A stretch of 17,798 nucleotides of DNA from Euryarchaeota archaeon UBA19 (lineage in GTDB: Archaea > Thermoplasmatota > Poseidoniia > Poseidoniales > Thalassarchaeaceae), in NCBI GenBank assembly GCA_002502175.1, contig DAPQ01000056.1, forward strand, positions 1 to 17,798, given 5' to 3'. This document shows, one piece after another, positions 9,359-15,030 of this stretch. A program made the position numbers and the translations under genes. Positions within the stretch are counted from its first letter, which is position 1. Each line of letters starts with the position of its first letter. Under the pieces are notes generated by a model. The model worked only from the letters and a program-made list of their open reading frames with translations. It was not told the DNA's origin and ran no database searches.

Positions 9359-10429
9359 TCAATCCTCGAAAAATGCTTGTATTCCTGGAACGTTCTCTAC
9401 TGCCGCACCATATGTGCCAAGGTGAGCAGTAGCATTCGTAGCAACCATTCCCTCAGTGTTTAAAACATCGGAGAGTATCTTCGTACCTTCTTCATCATTA
9501 TTCATACTCACCAATGCATTTTGAATTAGTTCGACCATTTCGGCATCCATAGTCGAGGGATTGTACAAAGCGGGGTGACTCGGTGCTTGACCAAACGGCT
9601 CTAGCATAACGAGTTCATCCCTATCCAAACACCAGTCAGGGCCATCTGCTATTCCATCCTCATTTTCGTCACAGTAGAGCATATATGCTGTATCCTTGAC
9701 TAAAGCAACGTCTCCGCGATCAGTCATCATACATTTCAATGCACCTTTGTATCCTGAGTATTGAGTGCCTCCATCTGGTATGCTTGAATCTTCGTTGAAG
9801 AAATTCGTCACCGTGTCTCGTAGCGAAGTAATTTCTTCAGGATCTCCAATTACCTCGGCATATCCATTTCCAATCAAGTAACCCATTGGAATCAACATCC
9901 CAGCACTTTTCAGCCATCCTGTGTGGCAAGACGTTTTTCCATTCATCAAAGCAAAAGGGTCTGTATCTGGGTCGTCATCTAGATATGCGTCTGCAATTTC
10001 AGAATCCTTTTTCACCCAAGCTGCTGCGTTATAGTACGTCCTTTGATCGAATTTCCACTCGGCCGCTAGCACGTCCAAATCGTAAACTTCCCATGCAAGC
10101 CAAGCGGCCGCACCATCTACGAACCCAATATCCGCATTACCATTATTGATAGCCTCGATTATCGCACCAGAATTCGATACAGGCATTATTTCAACATCCA
10201 TGCCAGTAAGAGCACTCATTTTGTCTGCCAAGTGCTGAGGGTTCTCCTTTCCAAAATACAAATAGTCATCTTGTACCTCAAAAGCGATTGTAATACAGTT
10301 ATCTTCATCATCACATTGTTCGTAATTAATGTCGAAAATGAGATACAATACGGTCGCAGATAGCACTAATCCAGCGAGCAAAAGTGCTTTGTTAGCTTTG
10401 GCCCAACCAGCCCAACTAGTTTTTTCCAT
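9359..10429 (-). CDS. one-lobe transferrin-like, membrane-anchored substrate-binding protein (predicted Fe3+ binding)
   Basis: A 356-residue protein with an uncleaved-looking membrane helix (~14-33) and an outside binding domain of periplasmic-binding-protein type II fold. Generic annotation would be PhnD-like, but the details match an animal transferrin lobe: VDGAAA (103-108) at the Asp63 position, TYYNAAAWVKKDS (131-143; human TFYYAVAVVKKDS) at Tyr95, GKTSCHTGWLKSAG (164-177; human GKKSCHTGLGRSAG) at the carbonate site, QYSGYKGALKC (223-233; human QYFGYSGAFKC) at Tyr188, and APSH (282-285; human VPSH) at His249. Thus D105, Y132, Y227 and H285 fall on all four iron-ligand positions, with Thr170 at the anion-site Thr and Lys174 replacing Arg124. 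C168/C233 match transferrin disulfide C118-C194; C253/C267 may form another. A GGAG lies 4 bases before the ATG. A DtxR-type palindrome lies on its promoter. Fe3+ binding is inferred; homology to the transferrin/PBP fold is strongly visible. Confidence 0.85.
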   Translation of the reverse strand: MEKTSWAGWAKANKALLLAGLVLSATVLYLIFDINYEQCDDEDNCITIAFEVQDDYLYFGKENPQHLADKMSALTGMDVEIMPVSNSGAIIEAINNGNADIGFVDGAAAWLAWEVYDLDVLAAEWKFDQRTYYNAAAWVKKDSEIADAYLDDDPDTDPFALMNGKTSCHTGWLKSAGMLIPMGYLIGNGYAEVIGDPEEITSLRDTVTNFFNEDSSIPDGGTQYSGYKGALKCMMTDRGDVALVKDTAYMLYCDENEDGIADGPDWCLDRDELVMLEPFGQAPSHPALYNPSTMDAEMVELIQNALVSMNNDEEGTKILSDVLNTEGMVATNATAHLGTYGAAVENVPGIQAFFED

Positions 10430-10458
10430 ACATCTCCGAAATCGGTTTGTTTGATAAT

Positions 10459-10476
10459 GTTTAGGGCACCCTAAAC
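10459..10476. promoter_or_regulatory. DtxR/IdeR-type operator of the one-lobe transferrin-like gene
   Basis: GTTTAGGGCACCCTAAAC: two perfect 8-base inverted half-sites around a 2-base centre. It ends 30 bases before the start codon at 10429 and covers the expected transcription start, 25-30 bases downstream of the TATA-like sequence, so a bound protein would block initiation. The TTAGG/CCTAA half-sites match the known operators of DtxR/IdeR metal-dependent repressors. Identity of the regulator is inferred; none is encoded in the window. Confidence 0.8.
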
Positions 10477-10481
10477 TAACG

Positions 10482-10500
10482 ATAAATAGTATGTATAAAT
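10482..10500 (-). promoter_or_regulatory. TATA-like promoter element of the one-lobe transferrin-like gene
   Basis: Read on the minus strand this is ATTTATAC followed by CTATTTAT, two overlapping archaeal TATA-box candidates. From the ATTTATAC copy (10493-10500) the transcription start would fall near 10470, inside the palindromic operator. Which of the two is used cannot be decided by eye. Confidence 0.5.
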
Positions 10501-10528
10501 CTCAACCAAGCATCATTCTCAATTATTA

Positions 10529-11191
10529 TTAGATCCCGAAAAACCATTTAAATTGAGCAAATTTCCACATAAAATAGGATTTAGAAGCGCTGAAAAGGTT
10601 CAATTTATGACGGCCAACTCTAACTAATTCTACGTCCAAATCTCGAGTAAATCGCTCCCAATAACTCCTAGATTCGCTAGGAAAAGATTCCAAGAATCGA
10701 GTTGGAGTAGCCATCAGTTTCCAATTTGGTTTATTAGAAATCGCAGTGATTACAGTTCTTCTAGCGGCATCAGTTCTCAAATCCTTCACTTCAACCATGA
10801 CATCTTCTTTCCGATCACCCAATACTTCAACAACTTCTGAAAATGTAGGTATCTTTACTCCCAAATCCTCACCCGCTTTCATTATTTCAGAGAAGTTCAA
10901 TTTGGCGGTTTCGATTAATTCTCCATCTACAAGTATTTGGTCATCATGAAAGACAAAAATTATTCCATCCAAAGATTCTCTAATATCAAATTCCCAATAC
11001 TTGAATTTTCTATTATCCACTAGGCCTAATGAATTCATAAGCCCTTCAATGGTATTTTCCATTTTGGTGCCAGAAGCTCCCAATCTATGTCCCAAATTTC
11101 TCAAGACTAATCCTCTCCTTGTAACTAGCCACCAATATTTACCAGTAGGAATGAATAAAAAATCCCGTCTACAAATCAATTGACTGCTCAT
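10529..11191 (-). CDS. glycerophosphodiester phosphodiesterase-like protein
   Basis: A 220-residue protein of the GDPD TIM-barrel family, which hydrolyses glycerophosphodiesters to sn-glycerol-3-phosphate and an alcohol. Visible family motifs: GHRLG (34-38; His35-Arg36), ENT (45-47), the metal-site pair EFD (67-69), FHDD (81-84, catalytic His82), IPTFSEVVEVL (114-124) and VMVEVKD (131-137; Glu134 and Lys136). Spacing and order are those of the family. It is shorter than the usual 240-260 residues and the C-terminal strand with its typical Trp motif is not obvious. The end is instead aromatic and basic (SYFMWKFAQFKWFFGI), perhaps a membrane-surface anchor. No signal peptide is obvious. It lies between two metal-regulated genes, transcribed divergently from the Fea1-like gene with 98 bases between start codons, so operator 11227-11244 could affect it too. 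Confidence 0.75.
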   Translation of the reverse strand: MSSQLICRRDFLFIPTGKYWWLVTRRGLVLRNLGHRLGASGTKMENTIEGLMNSLGLVDNRKFKYWEFDIRESLDGIIFVFHDDQILVDGELIETAKLNFSEIMKAGEDLGVKIPTFSEVVEVLGDRKEDVMVEVKDLRTDAARRTVITAISNKPNWKLMATPTRFLESFPSESRSYWERFTRDLDVELVRVGRHKLNLFSASKSYFMWKFAQFKWFFGI

Positions 11192-11226
11192 CAGTTATAT
11201 GATAATTTTCCACGTATGATTCAAGA

Positions 11227-11244
11227 GTTTAGGGCTCCCTAAAT
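11227..11244. promoter_or_regulatory. DtxR/IdeR-type operator, distal site between GDPD and Fea1-like genes
   Basis: GTTTAGGGCTCCCTAAAT, a palindrome with perfect TTTAGGG/CCCTAAA arms. It sits immediately upstream of the TATA-like sequence of the Fea1-like gene, and 36 bases upstream of the divergent GDPD-like start codon. It could block assembly at the Fea1-like promoter, act on the divergent promoter, or bind cooperatively with the second site 44 bases away (about four helical turns). Confidence 0.78.
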
Positions 11245-11246
11245 TT

Positions 11247-11253
11247 GATATAC
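11247..11253 (+). promoter_or_regulatory. TATA-like element of the Fea1-like gene
   Basis: GATATAC preceded by TTT, between the two operators. A start ~25 bases downstream would fall near 11275, within the second operator, giving a 5' leader of roughly 15 bases. Confidence 0.5.
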
Positions 11254-11270
11254 ACATCGCTATCCGGCGG

Positions 11271-11288
11271 ATTTAGGGAGACCTAAAC
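11271..11288. promoter_or_regulatory. DtxR/IdeR-type operator, proximal site on the Fea1-like transcription start and ribosome-binding region
   Basis: ATTTAGGGAGACCTAAAC, with perfect TTTAGG/CCTAAA arms. It ends one base before the ATG at 11290 and covers the predicted transcription start. GGGAG (11276-11280) within it lies 9 bases before the ATG and can serve as the Shine-Dalgarno sequence, so the same bases probably do two jobs. Confidence 0.78.
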
Positions 11289-11289
11289 T

Positions 11290-12525
11290 ATGAATAGAAC
11301 AATGACCTTAATGATGACTTTAGTATTAATCGGCAGTGCTATTGCCGGTTGTGCAGGAAATGATGTAGATCTTGATGACGCCGATGGAGGGTACACATAT
11401 GCTTCCAACGTTGATAATCACCGAATGTTAATGGGTGATGTCTGCGATATCAAGGATCTCTCTGGTGCATACGATTGGGACGGTGTGAAGGATATCTACG
11501 AAGATGGAAAGCACGCGGAGAAGTCCGACGGTTCCTACAGGACCCTCATGGGCTTCGCAGATGCTTCTGGCAAGAACCACGCCTACGACGCATACTATGG
11601 TGCAGACGGCTCATGGAATGACTTCGTATCCGCAGCCATTGATGGCACAGGTCCTTTCGAGGGAGAATCTGACACTGTCAGAGATCAAGCAGTCGAAAAG
11701 GGAATCCAGAATGGTGTAATGACTGCTTATGCAATCCATGAACTCAACGCTGCAATCATCAAGGCGGAAGCAGGAAACTGGGGGGCCGATGATGCTCAAC
11801 ACGCTTGGGACGAAGGATGGGCTTTCTACCATGGTCCTGACGATTCCAACCATGATTACGATGGATGTGGGCCATATGCAACCGCCGCCAAGAGAGGTGG
11901 CAACTTTGGGACTGGTGATGCTACAAACATCGCTACTCTAGCCGCAATGAACGCTGGCTTGACTGCACTCCAGAATGAGGATATGCAAGGAGTAGTCGAT
12001 GCACGCGACGAGGTTCTCAAGAATATTGTAATCGTCTACTCACAGGCTTCTGTAAGGTACGCATCAAAGATGACGGACGACCTAGCAGCTGGAGATACTT
12101 CAGACTATGACAAGCACCAGGCAGAGGGTCACGCTTTCTACAGGGTCATCGAGGCATATGTCGCTGAGTACACGTCGATCTGCTACAACATGGTCTCTCA
12201 CACGGTCTCATCGGATAGCTCACAGGAATCCTGCGAGGCATACATGTATCTGGAGAACTACACCTCTCCAAACGACCCGAATGGAGAGGAATTCACAGGA
12301 TGCTATAATTCAGTGACACACGCTCAGCATGAGGGAATGTCACAGGAGGAGTGCGAGGCTTTTGGATGGTATGCTAATTACTACAATGACAAGATTCTTG
12401 AAATCTTCGATCTGAAGAATGATGGAGACGCAACAGCAGATTATGAAGCTGATATCCGCTCCTATCTACAGCCAGTCTGGGATGCTTTTGGCATCACAGC
12501 TGAAGACATTGGAACTCTCCAATGA
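11290..12525 (+). CDS. Fea1-like (phytotransferrin-related) iron-regulated lipoprotein
   Basis: A 411-residue exported lipoprotein: lipobox IAGC with Cys21, then an acidic linker. The body resembles the low-iron-inducible Fea1 family of algae (Chlamydomonas FEA1/FEA2, related to diatom ISIP2A phytotransferrins). Recognisable parts: IDGTGPFEG (117-125), EKGIQNGVMTAYAIHEL (136-152), HAWDEGWAFYHG (171-182), AAKRGGNFGTGD (199-210), a helix around ARDEVLKNIVIVY (238-250), KHQAEGHAFYRVIEAYV (275-291) and a closing LQPVWDAFGITAEDIGTL (393-410). The paired EGWAFY/EGHAFY motifs suggest an internal duplication. Inserted near the C-terminus are two Cys-His modules (298-315 and 338-355). This assignment is by recall of the family, not alignment. 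Role inferred: surface binding of ferric iron. Two DtxR-type palindromes flank its promoter. Lysine codons are almost all AAG, unlike its neighbours, suggesting high expression. Imelysin was considered but its GxHxxE motif is absent. Confidence 0.75.
   Translation: MNRTMTLMMTLVLIGSAIAGCAGNDVDLDDADGGYTYASNVDNHRMLMGDVCDIKDLSGAYDWDGVKDIYEDGKHAEKSDGSYRTLMGFADASGKNHAYDAYYGADGSWNDFVSAAIDGTGPFEGESDTVRDQAVEKGIQNGVMTAYAIHELNAAIIKAEAGNWGADDAQHAWDEGWAFYHGPDDSNHDYDGCGPYATAAKRGGNFGTGDATNIATLAAMNAGLTALQNEDMQGVVDARDEVLKNIVIVYSQASVRYASKMTDDLAAGDTSDYDKHQAEGHAFYRVIEAYVAEYTSICYNMVSHTVSSDSSQESCEAYMYLENYTSPNDPNGEEFTGCYNSVTHAQHEGMSQEECEAFGWYANYYNDKILEIFDLKNDGDATADYEADIRSYLQPVWDAFGITAEDIGTLQ
12181..12387 (+). repeat. 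tandem Cys-His modules coded within the Fea1-like gene
   Basis: Two copies of about 30 residues: CYNMVSHTVSSDSSQESC (from 12181) and CYNSVTHAQHEGMSQEEC (from 12301). Both have the form CYNxV(S/T)H-x10-C, each followed by an aromatic stretch (EAYMYLENY and EAFGWYANYY). Identical Cys spacing (17 residues) and the invariant His at +6 argue for a real module, either a disulfide loop or a metal-binding loop. Confidence 0.8.
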
Positions 12526-12557
12526 AATACGTAACCACCAGTCGATAAGACAAAACA

Positions 12558-12632
12558 GTTGGCAGGGGGCGTAATAGCGCCTGACACCTACATTCGAATT
12601 CAGTATTCGAACGCAATAGGCCCCCTGTCAAC
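12558..12632. repeat. tandem long-stem element, copy 1
   Basis: The ends GTTGGCAGGGGG and CCCCCTGTCAAC pair over 12 bases with one G-U. Inside, ATTCGAAT (12592-12599) pairs with ATTCGAAC (12605-12612) over 7 bases, and GGCG...CGCC can form a smaller hairpin that competes with the outer stem. This is in the only gene-free stretch longer than 300 bases (12526-12829). It may be an RNA in the 3' leader between two genes or a small mobile relic; strand is not decided, though the G-U pair is made only by the plus-strand RNA. Confidence 0.65.
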
Positions 12633-12662
12633 AACCTTAGCCAATTAGCATTGGCAATACCC

Positions 12663-12733
12663 GTTGGCAGGGGGGGACTCTAACAGCGTCATTTAGAGAG
12701 CAGTCTGTACACATCACAGGTTCCCCTGTCAAC
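12663..12733. repeat. tandem long-stem element, copy 2
   Basis: Same ends as copy 1 (GTTGGCAGGGG / CCCCTGTCAAC, 11 pairs with the G-U at the same place), 30 bases after it. The interior is different in sequence but also has two candidate hairpins: CTCTAA/TTAGAG and CTGT/ACAG. Conserved ends with diverged, still foldable interiors favour a structured RNA over a simple repeat. Confidence 0.65.
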
Positions 12734-12829
12734 ACCAGGATTAAATTCAAAATTATGTTATTTCCTTCAGGACCAACATTGAAAAATCAGCATCCTAAGC
12801 AATAGTCAGGTAGACAGAGGATTTGTTCA

Positions 12830-14926
12830 ATGCCGACAAAAAGACATTACAAAATACTGGTCATTTGCTATACTATTATCCTGCTTTCTAGCACTTTCTC
12901 CGGTTGCTTGAGTGATTCTGAAGAATCAAATAATCAAACAAGAACTCCCATTGTTCTAGCATTTGAAGTGTCCGAGGGTATGCTTGAGTCAGAAACTAAT
13001 CCTGAGATGCTGGCAGATATTCTTACCCAAAACAGTAGATTTGATTTTACAATTTATGCCGTTGATTCAGAAGCAGCGATACTCGAGGCACTAAGGTTTG
13101 GAAATGCCGATATCGCTCTAATGGATAGTGGTGCTGCTTGGATTGGGTGGAATCAATACGGTTTGCAGGCTTTTGCGGCTGACCAAAAATCAGACGGCAG
13201 GACATACTACAATTCTCTAGCTTGGGTTCTCGACGATAGCGATATCGCTGAAGCATATTTTGATGATGATCCGCTAACAAATCCATTCTCACTGATGCAA
13301 GGCAAAACTTCCTGTCATACGGGTTGGTTACACTCAACAGGAATGATGGTTCCAATGGGATTCTTCCTTGGATTAGGGTATGCAAATGTAATTGGCGATC
13401 CAAATGATATCGAATCCCTAAGAGATACAATTTTCGAATTCTTCAACGAAAACTCATCAATTCCGGAACCAGGCACACAGTACTATGGGTTTTCAGGGGC
13501 TCTAAGATGTCTCTCAGATGGGGCCGGTGAGGTTGCATTTGCGAAGGATAACACGGTCTCTCAATACTGCAACACAGAAAATGGCAATAATGTCGAAGAA
13601 TGGTGTTTGGATGCCTCGAGATATGTTTCTCTCGAACCATTCGCTAAGACCCCCAGTGATGTTTTCATGACTCATTCTAATTTTGATGACGATTTAGTAA
13701 TCAGTGAACTTACGGAATTTCTAATTGACTTTAGTTCAAACGAGGATTACAGTGAAATTCTCTACAACACACTAGGCACAAAGGGTGTAGTTTCTACAGA
13801 TTCTGAATCTCATCTTGGTATATACACACCTCTGGTATCGAATATCCCTGGGATTTCAGCTTATTATACCGATAATGGAAGTGAATCAATAACAATAACA
13901 ATAGAAGAATTAATTGTTGCATTCGAACTAGATGAATCAAAATTAGAAACCAATAGTGACCCGATTCATTTAGCCGAATTTCTATCCATAGAATTAGGAA
14001 TAAATGTTTCAATTCACTATGTTAATTCTCAATCAGAAATGATTGAATCAATTGAAACAGGTGAGGCCCACATCGGATTCTTTCCTTCATCTTCTTCATT
14101 AGTCGGATGGAAATTACATAATCTCTCAGTTCTAGGAGCAATACAAAACAAGGATCAATTGACTCAGCGGTATTCTATTGCCTTAGTCTCAAATTCAGGA
14201 GAATTGGCTAGAGCAAGTTCAGACAATGAAACTAGCACCGATCCATTTGCAATGATGCAGGGAAGAGTGTCTTGCTTCACCGGTTATCAATCTCCAATTC
14301 ACACAATTCTTCCTATTCATTATCTAATTGAAAATGGGTATTATTCTCCTAATCAAGAAAATGTCGAGATTATCGAAACAATACGCGGTTATTTCGGAAA
14401 TCAATCATCTCTTCTTTCATCTTCAAGTACCCCTGTGGGAGAGGTAGGTGCGATTAGCTGCCTATCCGAAAATGTAAGTGAAATAGCATTCGTCGGAGAA
14501 GATGCACTAGAAGAAAATTGTAATCAGGAAGAACAAGAAAATCAAGATTGGTGCATGGAAATTGACCAGTACCTATCTTTGGGTCAAGTCGGTGTGTCTC
14601 CAAGTGAATCTGTAATGTACAACCCTTCAACTATTGATTCTAGAAGTAGAGCCGCTATTCTCAACGCCTTAGTCACTTTGAATTATCAGATGTATCTAGA
14701 GAATTATTCTAGACCTGGATTTGGAACATATACTGGTTGTTACGATATTTCTACACACAAGGTAAATTCAGATAATAATAGGGAAATCTGTGGTGATGAA
14801 ATTCTAAACAATATACTCGATGGTACAGGGATTGTTAGAACAAATTCACAAGAACATCTTGGCTTGCTATCTGAGGTAGTAAGTGTTGTACCCGGAGCCT
14901 ATTCATTCTTGCAAGAATCGATATAA
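12830..14926 (+). CDS. two-lobe transferrin-like lipoprotein (ABC transporter binding protein)
   Basis: A 698-residue lipoprotein (signal peptide, lipobox FSGC, Cys26) made of two homologous lobes, ~40-347 and ~353-698, each like the one-lobe protein at 9359-10429; this is the same architecture as animal transferrin. N-lobe: MDSGAAW (Asp99), TYYNSLAWV (Tyr126), GKTSCHTGWLHSTG (Thr164), QYYGFSGALRC (Phe221 where transferrin has Tyr188), TPSD (Asp277 where transferrin has His249). C-lobe: GFFPSSSS (Pro419 for Asp), GRVSCFTG (Thr484 kept), VGEVGAISC (Glu538 for Tyr188) and SPSE (Glu593 for His249). Each lobe keeps four equivalent cysteines (162/227/247/259; 482/544/564/575). So the N-lobe may bind Fe3+ with altered ligands and the C-lobe probably does not bind it in the usual way. 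A Cys-His module is inserted in the C-lobe (~621-655). AGAGG (12816-12820) lies 9 bases before the ATG. No operator of its own; likely transcribed with the Fea1-like gene or from a weak promoter near 12750. Confidence 0.85.
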   Translation: MPTKRHYKILVICYTIILLSSTFSGCLSDSEESNNQTRTPIVLAFEVSEGMLESETNPEMLADILTQNSRFDFTIYAVDSEAAILEALRFGNADIALMDSGAAWIGWNQYGLQAFAADQKSDGRTYYNSLAWVLDDSDIAEAYFDDDPLTNPFSLMQGKTSCHTGWLHSTGMMVPMGFFLGLGYANVIGDPNDIESLRDTIFEFFNENSSIPEPGTQYYGFSGALRCLSDGAGEVAFAKDNTVSQYCNTENGNNVEEWCLDASRYVSLEPFAKTPSDVFMTHSNFDDDLVISELTEFLIDFSSNEDYSEILYNTLGTKGVVSTDSESHLGIYTPLVSNIPGISAYYTDNGSESITITIEELIVAFELDESKLETNSDPIHLAEFLSIELGINVSIHYVNSQSEMIESIETGEAHIGFFPSSSSLVGWKLHNLSVLGAIQNKDQLTQRYSIALVSNSGELARASSDNETSTDPFAMMQGRVSCFTGYQSPIHTILPIHYLIENGYYSPNQENVEIIETIRGYFGNQSSLLSSSSTPVGEVGAISCLSENVSEIAFVGEDALEENCNQEEQENQDWCMEIDQYLSLGQVGVSPSESVMYNPSTIDSRSRAAILNALVTLNYQMYLENYSRPGFGTYTGCYDISTHKVNSDNNREICGDEILNNILDGTGIVRTNSQEHLGLLSEVVSVVPGAYSFLQESI
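14738..14791 (+). repeat. Cys-His module coded within the second transferrin-like lobe
   Basis: CYDISTHKVNSDNNREIC has the same C-Y-(N/D)-x-x-(S/T)-H-x10-C pattern as the two modules in the Fea1-like protein, and is preceded by MYLENYSRP, also present there as MYLENYTSP. The one-lobe homologue and the N-lobe lack this segment, so it is an insertion. Confidence 0.8.
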
Positions 14927-14973
14927 GTTATCCGATTCGTGAGATATTTTGTTATCACTAAACCCATCAATAC

Positions 14974-14981
14974 CATATATT
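14974..14981 (+). promoter_or_regulatory. TATA-like element of the ABC transporter operon
   Basis: CATATATT just upstream of the operator. A start ~26 bases downstream would fall near 15004, just after the operator and about 27 bases before the ATG at 15031. Confidence 0.5.
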
Positions 14982-14982
14982 G

Positions 14983-15000
14983 GTTTAGGGTCGCCTAAAT
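14983..15000. promoter_or_regulatory. DtxR/IdeR-type operator of the ABC transporter operon
   Basis: GTTTAGGGTCGCCTAAAT, with the same TTTAGG-N4-CCTAAA core as the three other sites in the window. It lies between the TATA-like sequence and the predicted transcription start, where binding should repress. Confidence 0.8.
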
Positions 15001-15030
15001 TACAAGGGGGCTTTGGAGTTGTCCGAGGGT

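Noticed and set aside
11290..12525. Imelysin (M75) or EfeO-type iron protein
   Set aside because: The GxHxxE motif of imelysins is not present; EGWAFY-type motifs and the C-terminal pattern fit the Fea1 family better.
12558..12733. H/ACA guide RNA pair or CRISPR repeats
   Set aside because: An ACA follows each stem, but the stem is too long and lacks the usual pseudouridylation pocket layout. There are only two units with diverged interiors and no spacer pattern, so CRISPR does not fit.
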